Positions 18,240 through 26,992 of a DNA stretch of 64,000 nucleotides are shown piece after piece. Position 1 is the first letter of the stretch, and each line of letters begins with the position of its first letter. Where the stretch lies: positions 34,442-98,441 of the forward strand of contig JAIQFB010000020.1 in NCBI GenBank assembly GCA_020073485.1, read 5' to 3'. The notes beneath the pieces were generated by a model, which saw only the letters and a program-made list of their open reading frames with translations, was not told the origin of the DNA and did not search any database. Origin of the DNA: Terriglobia bacterium. Lineage in GTDB: Bacteria > Acidobacteriota > Terriglobia > Acidiferrales > UBA7541. A program made the translations under genes and the position numbers.

Positions 18240-18485
18240 GGCGCGGCAACGGATTCGACTCCTCGCACTATCACCACATTCCAATTAAGATGACCTTTTC
18301 GGCCTCTAAAATGCGAGCGCGTGCGTCAACCATTTAAGATTTCTTGTGCGGATAAAAAAAAGCGCCCTTGAAAACCGCAAGGACGCGGCACCCAAGCTTC
18401 AAAACCAGTCTAAGGCTAACCCAGCAACGCGAATCGGTAATCGGGGGCTCGAACCACAGATCCGAGCCCCCTTTTCATGCGCAAT
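18240..18485. other. Intergenic region, no protein gene; possible small RNA on + strand
   Basis: No open frame with a start and ribosome-binding site. An A-rich stretch at 18352-18361 is followed by the imperfect inverted repeat CCTTG...CAAGG, then by a strong terminator-like hairpin at 18443-18475. This would be the 3' end of the DUF4097-TonB message or of a separate short RNA of about 120-150 bases. Confidence 0.4.
18443..18475 (+). terminator. Rho-independent terminator
   Basis: Stem GGGGGCTCG (18443-18451) with CGAGCCCCC (18463-18471), an 11-base loop, then TTTT at 18472-18475. Orientation fits the upstream + strand genes. Confidence 0.75.
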
Positions 18486-19550
18486 CTACTTGAAGGTGAT
18501 CTTGGTGACGTCCCATTCCGAGCAGGAGCCGCGAATGAGTTCGTTGTCGTTGACGGCGTAGAGTTCGTGGATAATGCAGCCGGTCTGGCCCATGCCCATT
18601 CCGGATTGGATCCAGCCGAGCAACTTACCGTCGTGATCCAGGCGGTAGATTTTGCCTGTGCCGTCGCCGCTGTAGATGTATTTGGGGGTGACCTGGACGG
18701 ACCACGGCGCGCCTACTCCGCCGATGGATTTCTTGAAGTTCAGGTCGTAGTCATACACCTGGATGCGGAAATTGCCGCGATCGGCAACGTAGACGTTGCC
18801 TTGCGCGTCGGTGGCGATGCCGTGCGGCGTGCTGAACTGATTTTCGCCGTTGCCGTGCGTGCCTACCGCCTTCTGCCAAACGCCGTCCTTGGAGATCTTG
18901 ACGACGCGCGAGTTGCCGTAGCCGTCGCTGATGTACATGTTGTCCTGCGGATCCCAGGCGATGTCGGTTTCGCGGTTGAATGTGCCCATGTTTCCGACCG
19001 GATAGCGTTCAGTGACTTTCTCACCCCGTTCGATATAGCGCTCCATGTAGTCGATGGCTTCGGTCTTGCGGCCGAGCGTCATGCGGACGATGCCGTTGGG
19101 ATCGAACTTGACGATCATTCCGGAACCTTCGTCGACCATCCAAACGTTGTCGTACTTGTCGTTGCGCACGGAGTGAGCGAAGGACGCGGCGTAGTTGTCC
19201 GGTCCCCACATCTTGACGAATTTATAATTCTGGTCGAACTCGAACAGCTCCGCGGCCGTGCCGCCGCGCGAGCTGCCGCCCTTGCCGGTGCGCGAGTACA
19301 CAAACAGGTGGCCCTTGGAGTTCAGGGAAACCCCTTCGGTTTCGCCGATGGTGTGATCGGGGATCGTGAGGGGGAGAACTTCCTCAGTGAACTTCAACTG
19401 GGGGGTCGCCGCCTCCAGGGCGAGTTGCTTGGCGATGGCCGCCTGGCGCTCCGGGCTGGGAGGGCCGAACTGAGCCTTGACCTTCAGCGCCCCGACGCCC
19501 AGCACGGCGCCAAACGCAAATAGAGACACTACCAATGAGTTACGTTTCAT
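18486..19550 (-). CDS. Secreted NHL-repeat six-bladed beta-propeller protein
   Basis: 354 residues from ATG 19550, chosen for GGAGAGGAG about nine bases upstream and the signal peptide that follows (MKRNSLVVSLFAFGAVLGVGALKVKA). The body carries repeated NHL blades such as 'GNVYVADRGNFRIQVYD', 'DNMYISDGYGNSRVVKI' and 'TPHGIATDAQ'. It resembles the propeller of peptidyl-alpha-hydroxyglycine alpha-amidating lyases, but the enzyme activity cannot be asserted. Probably a periplasmic binding or scaffold protein. It stands alone between two unrelated genes; common as a paralogous family in Acidobacteriota. Confidence 0.8.
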   Translation of the reverse strand: MKRNSLVVSLFAFGAVLGVGALKVKAQFGPPSPERQAAIAKQLALEAATPQLKFTEEVLPLTIPDHTIGETEGVSLNSKGHLFVYSRTGKGGSSRGGTAAELFEFDQNYKFVKMWGPDNYAASFAHSVRNDKYDNVWMVDEGSGMIVKFDPNGIVRMTLGRKTEAIDYMERYIERGEKVTERYPVGNMGTFNRETDIAWDPQDNMYISDGYGNSRVVKISKDGVWQKAVGTHGNGENQFSTPHGIATDAQGNVYVADRGNFRIQVYDYDLNFKKSIGGVGAPWSVQVTPKYIYSGDGTGKIYRLDHDGKLLGWIQSGMGMGQTGCIIHELYAVNDNELIRGSCSEWDVTKITFK

Positions 19551-19752
19551 ATCCTGAATCTCCTCTCCGAGATGAGCGTCCCGCCGGAACTGGCCCGGCC
19601 GGTTCTGACCCGGATTGCCGTTTGATCCACCCGAGGCGCGCAATGCTACACCCAAATGCTCGTCCCGCGGGAATTTTTATAAACAAGCCCTCGCCGCGGA
19701 GCTTTCCGGAGGGACGGCACGGCCTGCCGCGCCTGTTGGCTAGAAATCTAAC

Positions 19753-22700
19753 TTAGACAGGCGGCATCCCTTTGATGGGCGCTGCCGAATGGGGGGATCC
19801 CTGGCCTTCGAGAAAGCCGGCGTGCTTGCGCCGCCGGAAGCGCAATTGCAGGCGGTCCATATAGAGGTAAATTACCGGAGTCGTATAGAGAGTCAGGACC
19901 TGGCTGACCAGCAAGCCGCCCACAATGCTGATGCCAAGCGGGCGGCGCATTTCCGAGCCGGTGCCGGTCATCAGCGCCAATGGCAATCCGCCAAAAAGCG
20001 CCGCCATCGTGGTCATCATGATCGGGCGGAACCTCAGCAGGCAGGCCTGATAGATCGATTCCTCCGGGGTCTTTCCCGTGCGCTCTTCTTCCACCGCGAA
20101 GTCGATCATCATGATGGCGTTTTTCTTGACGATGCCGATCAGCAGGATGATTCCGATGATCGCAATCACGGTCAGTTCGGTGCGGAAGGCCAGCAAGGCC
20201 AAAAGCGCTCCCACGCCGGCCGACGGCAGCGTCGAGAGAATCGTGACCGGGTGGATATAACTTTCATACAGCATGCCCAGGACGATGTACACGGTGATGA
20301 GCGCGGCCAGGATGAGCCACGGCTGTGTCGACAGCGAAGACTGAAAGGCCTGCGCATTTCCCTGGAAGGTCGGATGGATATCCGCCGGGAGTCCCATGTG
20401 CAGGACGGCTTGCTGGATTGTGGTCACGGCGTCGCCCAGTGCCACGCCCTCGGCAAGATTGAACGAGATAGTTACGGCGGGAAACTGCCCCTGATGGTTC
20501 ACCGAGAGCGCCGTGTTTCTGGTCTCGTAGTGGGTAAAGGCGCTGAGCGGGATCTGACTGCCATTGGACGATCTTACGTAAAGTCCGCGGATGGCGTCGG
20601 CGCTGTTGCGAAAGGCCGCGTCCACTTCCATCACCACGTGATACTGATTGAGCTGCGTGTAGATGGTGGACACCTGGCGCTGGCCGAAGGCGTCGTAGAG
20701 CGTGTTATCGATGGCTCGGGGTGAAATCCCCAATCGCGAAGCGGTGTCGCGGTCAATCGCGAGGTTCGCCTGCAAGCCGTTGGTTTGCTGGTCGCTGGCA
20801 ATATCGCGCAACTGTGGTAGCTGCCTCATCTGTTCCGCCACGCGAGGCGCCCATTCCAGCAAGTCAGCGAGATTTTCGCTCGACAGAGTGAATTGATATT
20901 GCGAACTGCTGATGCGCCCGCCGACGGTGATGTCCTGATACGCACGCAGGAACAGTGTGGCCCCCGGAACCGTGGCGAGCTTGGGCCGCAGGCGCGAAAT
21001 CACCTGATAGACGCTAACGTCGCGCTGGTTGAGCGGCTTGAGTTCGATCTCCATGCCGCCCGTATTTTCCGCGCCGCCCCCGGTTTCGCCGATCATGCTT
21101 TTGATCGCAGGGTCGCCTATCACGATATCGGTATACTGCTTCAACTTCTGCTGCATTGCGGGGAAGGAAGTGTCCTGCGCTCCCAGCATATTTCCGGCGA
21201 TCAGCCCGGTGTCCTGCTGGGGGAAAAATCCCTTGGGGATGGCGACATACAAATAGAGGCTTAAACAGATCGTCGCGCCCGTAACGGCGAGCATGAAGGG
21301 CTGGTGGCGCAGAACCCAGCGCAGGCCCGCGGCGTAGGTCTCCACGGCCCAGAGAAACACGCGCTCGCTGGCCTGATACAGTTTCCCGTGCTTGATTTCC
21401 CTTTCCGATTTCAGGAACTGCGCGCACATCATGGGCGTGGTAGTGAGCGACACGCACAGGGAAACGGCGATGGCCACGCTCAAGGTGACCGCGAATTCCC
21501 GGAAGAGTCTTCCGATGACACCGCCCATCAGCAAGAGCGGAATAAATACCGCGATCAGGGAAAGGCTCATCGACAGGACCGTGAATCCGATCTCGCGCGA
21601 ACCCTTCATTGCCGCTTGTACGGAAGAATCCCCGGCTTCGAGATAACGGGAAATGTTTTCGATGACCACGATCGCGTCGTCCACCACGAATCCGGTGCAG
21701 ATCGCCAAGGCCATGAGAGAAAGATTGTCGAGGCTGTAATGCAGCAGGGACATCACGCCGAACGTGCCAATGATGGACAGAGGCACGGCGATGCTCGGAA
21801 TTATCGTGGCCCATGCATTTCGCAGGAACAGAAAAATCACCATGACCACCAGCGCGACCGTCAACAGCATGGTGAATTCGATATCCTTGACGGACGCTCG
21901 AATGGTGGTGGTGCGGTTGAAATTCGTGCCGATCTCGACCGTGGGCGGGATGGAGGCGCGCAATTCCGGAAGCAGGGCCATGATGCTGTCCACGGTTTCG
22001 ATGATATTGGCGCCTGGTTGGCGTCCGATGCCCATGGTCACTGCAGTTTTGCCGTCGGCGTAGGCGGAGTTGCGAACGTCTTCGATTCCTTCCGTCACCG
22101 TCGCGATGTCGCTGAGCCGGACGGGAGCCCCATTTCTATAAGCAATAATCAGCGGCACGTACTGCTCGGGTTTGAGAAGCTGGTCGGTGTCGTTCACCAG
22201 CCAGCGGTTGGTGCCATCTTCCACACTGCCCTTCGGAGAGTTCGCATTGGCCGACCCGAGCGCGGCGCGTACTTCCTCCAAACCGATCCCATAATGCGCC
22301 AGCGCGTTCGGATTGACGTCCACACGAACCGCGGGTTTGGCTCCCCCGGAAATCCGGACCAGTCCCACGCCGGGCACCTGGGATATTTTTTGCGCCAGGA
22401 AGGAATCGCACAAGTCATACAGGCGGCCTCTGGAAAGCGTGTCCGAGGAAACGTCCAAATCCAGAATGTCTGATTCGGCGGGATTCACTCTGCGGTAAGT
22501 GGGCAAGGTGGGCAGTCCGGCGGGTAATTGTCCCGCGGCAGCATTGATGGCCGCCTGGACGTCGCGCGAGGCGGCGTTGATGTCGCGATCCAGATCGAAT
22601 TGCAGGACGATTCCCGTGGTGCCCAGCTGGCTGGTGGACGTCATCTGCGTGACGCCCGCGATGCGCCCGAACTGGCGCTCGAGCGGCGTGGCCACGGCCG

Positions 22701-22881
22701 AAGCCATGGTTTCCGGGCTTGCGCCCGGGAGCCCGGCGCGAACAAAAATGGTGGGGAAATCAATGTGGGGCAGAGCTGCGACGGGAAGAAAATAGAAGCC
22801 CACGCCGCCGGCAAGCAGTATCGCAACACTCAGTAAGGAAGTGGCAATGGGCCGCCGGATGAATGGCGCTGAGATATGCAT
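19753..22881 (-). CDS. RND multidrug efflux permease (HAE-1 / MdtB-C like)
   Basis: 1042 residues, the expected size of an AcrB-type pump. Starts 'MHISAPFIRRPIATSLLS', with 12 membrane helices and two large periplasmic loops. The proton-relay Asp pair is in 'GFVVDDAIVVIENISR' (helix 4), and the lysine partner in 'GIVKKNAIMMIDFA' (helix 10). The N-terminal 'PHIDFPTIFVRAGLPGASPETM' resembles the MdtB/MdtC branch. These pumps form trimers that export drugs, bile-salt-like compounds or lipids with a periplasmic adaptor and an outer-membrane channel. Neither an adaptor nor a TolC-like gene is adjacent. Confidence 0.92.
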   Translation of the reverse strand: MHISAPFIRRPIATSLLSVAILLAGGVGFYFLPVAALPHIDFPTIFVRAGLPGASPETMASAVATPLERQFGRIAGVTQMTSTSQLGTTGIVLQFDLDRDINAASRDVQAAINAAAGQLPAGLPTLPTYRRVNPAESDILDLDVSSDTLSRGRLYDLCDSFLAQKISQVPGVGLVRISGGAKPAVRVDVNPNALAHYGIGLEEVRAALGSANANSPKGSVEDGTNRWLVNDTDQLLKPEQYVPLIIAYRNGAPVRLSDIATVTEGIEDVRNSAYADGKTAVTMGIGRQPGANIIETVDSIMALLPELRASIPPTVEIGTNFNRTTTIRASVKDIEFTMLLTVALVVMVIFLFLRNAWATIIPSIAVPLSIIGTFGVMSLLHYSLDNLSLMALAICTGFVVDDAIVVIENISRYLEAGDSSVQAAMKGSREIGFTVLSMSLSLIAVFIPLLLMGGVIGRLFREFAVTLSVAIAVSLCVSLTTTPMMCAQFLKSEREIKHGKLYQASERVFLWAVETYAAGLRWVLRHQPFMLAVTGATICLSLYLYVAIPKGFFPQQDTGLIAGNMLGAQDTSFPAMQQKLKQYTDIVIGDPAIKSMIGETGGGAENTGGMEIELKPLNQRDVSVYQVISRLRPKLATVPGATLFLRAYQDITVGGRISSSQYQFTLSSENLADLLEWAPRVAEQMRQLPQLRDIASDQQTNGLQANLAIDRDTASRLGISPRAIDNTLYDAFGQRQVSTIYTQLNQYHVVMEVDAAFRNSADAIRGLYVRSSNGSQIPLSAFTHYETRNTALSVNHQGQFPAVTISFNLAEGVALGDAVTTIQQAVLHMGLPADIHPTFQGNAQAFQSSLSTQPWLILAALITVYIVLGMLYESYIHPVTILSTLPSAGVGALLALLAFRTELTVIAIIGIILLIGIVKKNAIMMIDFAVEEERTGKTPEESIYQACLLRFRPIMMTTMAALFGGLPLALMTGTGSEMRRPLGISIVGGLLVSQVLTLYTTPVIYLYMDRLQLRFRRRKHAGFLEGQGSPHSAAPIKGMPPV

Positions 22882-23130
22882 GGGGGTTAACTCAGCATGT
22901 TAGTCCAGGTCCGCTTCCACAATCTAACCAAATAATTAGGATAGTCGAGATGTGAACTAACTTTCGCATAACCGCCTCTTTGGCCCATATGTTGAGGTTC
23001 CCGACGGTCTGGGAATGGTAAGCCGTCTCCCTGAAAGTTATCTGAATTCGCGCCCGCAATTGGAGCGCGCACTGTATTCCGTCGCCGCCGGCCAAACGAG
23101 GCGGCAAGGCTACTGATTTGGAATGGTGGG

Positions 23131-23889
23131 TTATTCCCGTTGGATAGTTACTTTTGAAAAAGGGACATCGATGCGCACCAGGCGGTGATTGGCGTCCAGG
23201 TAAAGCAGAATTTCCAGGTCCGTGGAACTGACCCGCATGGCTGTGTAGGTTGCATTTTCGACCTGCTGCGGGCCAATCGACTCCACTGAAATGCTTCCCG
23301 GAGTCAGGTCCTGCGGGATCACGACGGGAAAAGTCTGCTTTCCGCCGACCTTCCAATCGTACATTTGCGCGAGCACGGCGTACTGGTGGTAGAGATTGTT
23401 GTCGAGCACGGCGATATGCGGCGTCTCGAACTTGAAGTCCTTCATCAACGGCGAGGCCGCTCCCATGCTGGCCGAGCATTTCGCCGTGCCGTTGTCAAAA
23501 TCTACGATCCCGGTGGCTTTTTTCTGCGCTTCGGCCGACCACTGGTACCGAATGGGCGAGCCGTCGGCGGAAAGTTTGAGCTGGCCGTTCGCCTTGATGT
23601 CCGTGCCTCCGGGCGCGTGCGCCGTGGTCGAGCCATGCGCCGTCCAGGTGTCGCCCGTTCGCGAAATCTCAAACTCTTCCTCGCCGAGGGCTTGGCCATC
23701 GAGCAGGATGCGGAATTTTCCCTTGTCCGGCGTAAAGACACCCGCCGCAGCAACGGCCGGCACGCTTTTTTCTTTTTGAGGGGCAGAGCGCGGGCTAGGC
23801 GCCGCGGCGATTTCCGCGATTCCAGCTGCCAGGGTGAGAACAACCAACCACACAAGCGATGGCGTGCGAGTTGTTGTCGCGAATCTCAT
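23131..23889 (-). CDS. Secreted protein of unknown function, 252 aa
   Basis: Start ATG 23889 overlaps the aroK stop by four bases (ATGA), so it is translationally coupled; the frame is open further upstream, but that part is antisense-like noise over aroK. A signal peptide (MRFATTTRTPSLVWLVVLTLAAGIAEIAAA) is followed by a beta-rich domain with 'FRILLDGQALGEEEFEISR' and a C-terminal 'LEILLYLDANHRLVRIDVP'. The layout resembles periplasmic lipid- or sugar-binding beta proteins of the DUF3108/DUF6134 type, but I cannot assign it firmly. The 249 bases between it and the RND gene hold no visible gene. Confidence 0.6.
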   Translation of the reverse strand: MRFATTTRTPSLVWLVVLTLAAGIAEIAAAPSPRSAPQKEKSVPAVAAAGVFTPDKGKFRILLDGQALGEEEFEISRTGDTWTAHGSTTAHAPGGTDIKANGQLKLSADGSPIRYQWSAEAQKKATGIVDFDNGTAKCSASMGAASPLMKDFKFETPHIAVLDNNLYHQYAVLAQMYDWKVGGKQTFPVVIPQDLTPGSISVESIGPQQVENATYTAMRVSSTDLEILLYLDANHRLVRIDVPFSKVTIQRE

Positions 23890-24518
23890 ACGATCGAAGC
23901 TCCGGGCAATTTTCCGTCCGCGGGCGCGCCCGCGGAGCGGCCGAAGATACCGAGGGCGAGAATCTGCTCGACCACCCGGATGGGCTCTCCGCCGCTCGCG
24001 ACGCGGTAGTCCGCCTGCTGATAATACGGCAGGCGTTCCTGATAGAGCTTGCGAAAACTGCTTTCGTCGCGGAACAAAGGCCGGCCGCCCATCAGGACGC
24101 ACCGCTGCAGCAATTCCTCCATGGGGCAATCGAGCCAGACCAGGACTGCGCCGGAACCCTGCGGAGACAAACCCGATTCACGCAGCAGCGCGGCGTTGCG
24201 AGGCTGCGCAAATGTGCCACCGCCGAGCGCCAGAACCAGGCGCGTGTCGCGCTCGGATACCGAACCCAGAATGCGTACAAGGCATTCGTGCTCGATATCG
24301 CGAAATACCGCTTCGCCTTTCTGCTCAAAAATTTGGGAAATGGGAAGGCCGGTGAGGCGCTCGATTTCGTCGTCCAGGTCGATGAAGCGCCAGGCCAACT
24401 GGGCGGCCAGCAGGCGGCCCACCGTGCTTTTGCCTGAGCCCATGAAACCGGTCAGGCAAACCAAACGGCATTCCGGGACAGGCCCCGAGGGCTTGTATGA
24501 TGGAGAAAGTTCCTGCAA
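23886..24518 (-). CDS. aroK: Shikimate kinase
   Basis: 210 residues, slightly longer than the usual 170-175. P-loop 'GFMGSGKST' at residues 24-32; shikimate-binding Asp in 'IDLDDEIE' (48-50) and Arg73 in 'FRDIE'; the 'GGG' substrate loop at 99-101; the lid arginine in 'GGRPLF'. It phosphorylates the 3-hydroxyl of shikimate with ATP, the fifth step of chorismate synthesis, in the cytoplasm. No other aro gene is nearby. Followed at once by a coupled gene for a secreted protein, an odd partner. Confidence 0.95.
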   Translation of the reverse strand: MQELSPSYKPSGPVPECRLVCLTGFMGSGKSTVGRLLAAQLAWRFIDLDDEIERLTGLPISQIFEQKGEAVFRDIEHECLVRILGSVSERDTRLVLALGGGTFAQPRNAALLRESGLSPQGSGAVLVWLDCPMEELLQRCVLMGGRPLFRDESSFRKLYQERLPYYQQADYRVASGGEPIRVVEQILALGIFGRSAGAPADGKLPGASIV

Positions 24519-24533
24519 GCGGTTCCGAGCGCG

Positions 24534-25409
24534 CTAATCGCGCTTCAGAATTTTAATTGTACCACTAAAGGAAGTGAGCTCGACCTTGGCGTGTCCGTCG
24601 TTCATGGTGCCAAACAGGCTATGCCCGAATTTGGACTCCGCATGAGGGCTTCCGTGCGTGTCCGGCTTGAAGGAAGCCTGGTTGATCACGTCGCCCTTCA
24701 GCGAGTTGGCGCGCACGTCGAACGAATCGCTGGAGGAGAAGTGAACTTCGATGGTGCCGCTGAAATTCTTCATGATGTAAATGCCGCGGCTCAAAAAGCT
24801 GCCGTCGAACAGGATGTTTCCGGAGGAAGTCTGTACGCGCACGCTGTCGAGAGAGGGGTCGACCATCTGCATGTTGCCGCTGATGGAGTTGGCTTCCAGT
24901 TTTCCGGAGCAGCGCGTGCAGACCAGCGAGCCGTCGATGGTCTTGGCCACGATGTAGCCGTTCACGTCGGTGAGCTGCAGGTTCGCGCCGACGGTGTCGA
25001 AGGTCATGTCGCCGTGCACGCTCTCGACGGTCACGTTCCCGGAGTCGGTGCGCACGTTGAGCTCGCTCTCGACCGGAACGGTAATATCAAAATCCGTCTT
25101 GAGGTCGCTGGCGGAAACCTCTCCGGTATCCTGCGTCGCGATCTCCACGCGGTTCCCGGCCTCCTCGGTTTCCACGGCATTCTTGCCGCTGCCGTTGGTC
25201 CAGGAGACCAGAACTTCGTTCTTGGTCCAGGCCTTCACCTGAATCCGCCCGTTGGAATTCCGCACCGTGATTTTGGGTTTGGCTTGCACGACAAAATGTT
25301 TCTCGGCGCGATCGGCGGGATCGGCCTTCGCGGGAGAAGCGGACAGGACCAGCCCTGCCATCACCAAACCGAGTGCACCAGCCTTGATAACGTTGCAAGA
25401 TACGCTCAC
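24534..25409 (-). CDS. Secreted DUF4097 family protein (putative adhesin-like beta-solenoid)
   Basis: 291 residues from GTG 25409, overlapping the anti-sigma stop by four bases (GTGA). Signal peptide ending 'SASPAKA'. Repeated beta turns such as 'ELNVRTDSGNVTVESVHGDM' and 'VRVQTSSGNILFDGSF' define the DUF4097 fold. It is the third gene of a sigma/anti-sigma/DUF4097 operon. In such loci the protein is often an output or envelope-stress component; its exact role is unknown. Smaller than its paralogue at 16422 and without the TonB domain. Confidence 0.82.
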   Translation of the reverse strand: MSVSCNVIKAGALGLVMAGLVLSASPAKADPADRAEKHFVVQAKPKITVRNSNGRIQVKAWTKNEVLVSWTNGSGKNAVETEEAGNRVEIATQDTGEVSASDLKTDFDITVPVESELNVRTDSGNVTVESVHGDMTFDTVGANLQLTDVNGYIVAKTIDGSLVCTRCSGKLEANSISGNMQMVDPSLDSVRVQTSSGNILFDGSFLSRGIYIMKNFSGTIEVHFSSSDSFDVRANSLKGDVINQASFKPDTHGSPHAESKFGHSLFGTMNDGHAKVELTSFSGTIKILKRD

Positions 25410-26092
25410 TGCAGTCCTCCCGTCACATTACGATTCATGGCCGTGGCCAGCAATTCGGCTTTCTGTTCATAGGCCCCGTACAGGTATTCGCGCGCCATCT
25501 CGTTGTCCGGCTGTTCGCGGACACTGTTTTCACACATGGCGATAAAATGGTCAACGACGCTCAGGTTGCGCCGGAACGAATCGGTCACGGCGGCGTTCTG
25601 CTGCCGCAATTCCGGAAGCAAGGCATTTCCGAACGCCTGAGACTCTTCCTTGAATTCTTTTTCCGCCGAGAGAATCGGAGCGCTGTCCGACAGGGGCGCC
25701 AGCGGCGAATGCACCGCCATCGGTGCGGAGCCCGATTGATAACCGACCAGGGCGGCCGCGGCAAGAATTAAGGAGAGAAAAGCGCCGGCCAGAGCGGGGC
25801 GCTGGAACGCGGCCCACCATCCGGGCTTCAGGCTTGCCGCCACCGGGCGCTGGGCGTTTTGAATTTCTTCCGCATCGATCTGGTTGCGCAGGGAAATCCA
25901 CACGCGTTCGGGAACCGGAAGTTCCTCGGCGCCTAGCTCCAGCGCGGCGTCGCGAATCGCGCTGAGATCGGCGGCCAGAAAGCGGCACGATTCGCAATCC
26001 TCCATGTGGGCTAGCGCGGGTTGCGGCAGCGCGGCTTCGTCCTGCTGTTCCAGAATCCGTTCAAATTCATCGCACTTGATTTTCGTCGTCAT
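25406..26092 (-). CDS. Anti-sigma factor-like membrane protein
   Basis: 228 residues from ATG 26092, chosen for AGGAAA just upstream; an ATG at 26113 is the alternative. The N-terminus has 'LAHMEDCESCRFL', an H-x3-C-x2-C zinc-finger like that of zf-HC2 anti-sigma factors. One membrane helix at about residues 100-117 (ALAGAFLSLILAAAALVGY). The C-terminal ~110 residues are helical and periplasmic (AFGNALLPELRQQNAAVTDS...). Coupled to the downstream DUF4097 gene and preceded by its ECF sigma gene, so it most likely sequesters that sigma factor at the membrane. Confidence 0.82.
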   Translation of the reverse strand: MTTKIKCDEFERILEQQDEAALPQPALAHMEDCESCRFLAADLSAIRDAALELGAEELPVPERVWISLRNQIDAEEIQNAQRPVAASLKPGWWAAFQRPALAGAFLSLILAAAALVGYQSGSAPMAVHSPLAPLSDSAPILSAEKEFKEESQAFGNALLPELRQQNAAVTDSFRRNLSVVDHFIAMCENSVREQPDNEMAREYLYGAYEQKAELLATAMNRNVTGGLQ

Positions 26093-26177
26093 TGCTTTCC
26101 TGTTCCACTTCATTCCTGCATTTTTCCAATTCCGATTCCACTGCCTGGGTTCCCATTCCAGGAAATGCTCCCGAAAC

Positions 26178-26822
26178 CTAGGCGGATCCGCCGGCTTCGG
26201 ATTTCGCGGCCTGGCGTTCCTGCCGCGCCTGGTTCCGCAGGGTTTCCTGCAAGAGTTCCCTCAAGCGCATGCGCGCTTTGTGCAATTGCGATTTCGAGTT
26301 TCCGATCGAGCAACTCATCAGCCCCGCGATTTCATTGTGCTCAAAGCCCTGGATATCGTGCAGCACGAACACCTGCTTGTATCCGGGCGGCAACTGTTCG
26401 ATGGCGCGTTCCAGGTGCACGCGGTCAATCGAGCCGGAAAGCAGCAGATCGGGTGCGCCAAGTTCCCTGCGCGGCCCGCTGTTCTCATCGTCGGGATCGT
26501 TGGTCTCATCCAGCGGAGTCTCCGCAAGAGTTTTCTTGCGAAGCTTCATCAAGACCACGTTGACGGCCAGGCGATGCAGCCAGGTGGAAAATGCGGACTC
26601 GCCGCGAAACGTCGCGATCTTGCGATACAACTGCAGAAAGGCGTCTTGCGTGAGATCCTCGGCCTCAGCCGTGTTTCCGACCATGCGCAGACACAACGCA
26701 TAAACCCGCCGGCTATGAAGCCGGTAAATGCGTTCAAACGCGCCAGCGTCGCCCTGTTGGGCGAGGCGGATGGCCTCTGCCTCAGTCATATCGCTGGTAT
26801 CGGTTTGTCTCGTGCGGGTCAC
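26178..26822 (-). CDS. ECF-type RNA polymerase sigma factor
   Basis: 214 residues from GTG 26822; ATG 26789 ([14 protein letters not shown]) is an equally plausible start. Region 2: '[43 protein letters not shown]...[19 protein letters not shown]'. Region 4: '[49 protein letters not shown]'. First gene of the operon with the anti-sigma and DUF4097 genes, 85 bases upstream of the former. It is clearly a different ECF group from the 14430 sigma, although the loci have the same layout. Confidence 0.92.
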   Translation of the reverse strand: MTRTRQTDTSDMTEAEAIRLAQQGDAGAFERIYRLHSRRVYALCLRMVGNTAEAEDLTQDAFLQLYRKIATFRGESAFSTWLHRLAVNVVLMKLRKKTLAETPLDETNDPDDENSGPRRELGAPDLLLSGSIDRVHLERAIEQLPPGYKQVFVLHDIQGFEHNEIAGLMSCSIGNSKSQLHKARMRLRELLQETLRNQARQERQAAKSEAGGSA

Positions 26823-26992
26823 CGTACCCGTCGGGACGCATCCGAGTTCTGGTTGTGGGATGCCACCCTGCCTCCGTGAGTTGCATTCATTTAGATTCGA
26901 TTGTGTTGGATTGGTTTCGATTACCCGGCCTATTTGCCCCGCTTACCCTGGATAGCCCGGTTTCCGCAAACATCGCAGCCGCTATTCCGTAT

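Noticed and set aside
18360..18440. c-di-GMP (GEMM) riboswitch, suggested by AAAACCGCAAGGACGC
   Set aside because: The second hairpin and the conserved loop residues are not present, and no gene follows in the same direction behind the terminator.
18443..18471. tRNA T-arm, suggested by GCTCGAACC
   Set aside because: No acceptor, D or anticodon arms around it; it is a terminator stem.
22892..23479. Possible gene upstream of the RND permease (195 residues, - strand)
   Set aside because: Overlaps the end of the secreted-protein gene in another frame, has no ribosome-binding site and no recognisable domain, so it does not serve as the missing adaptor.
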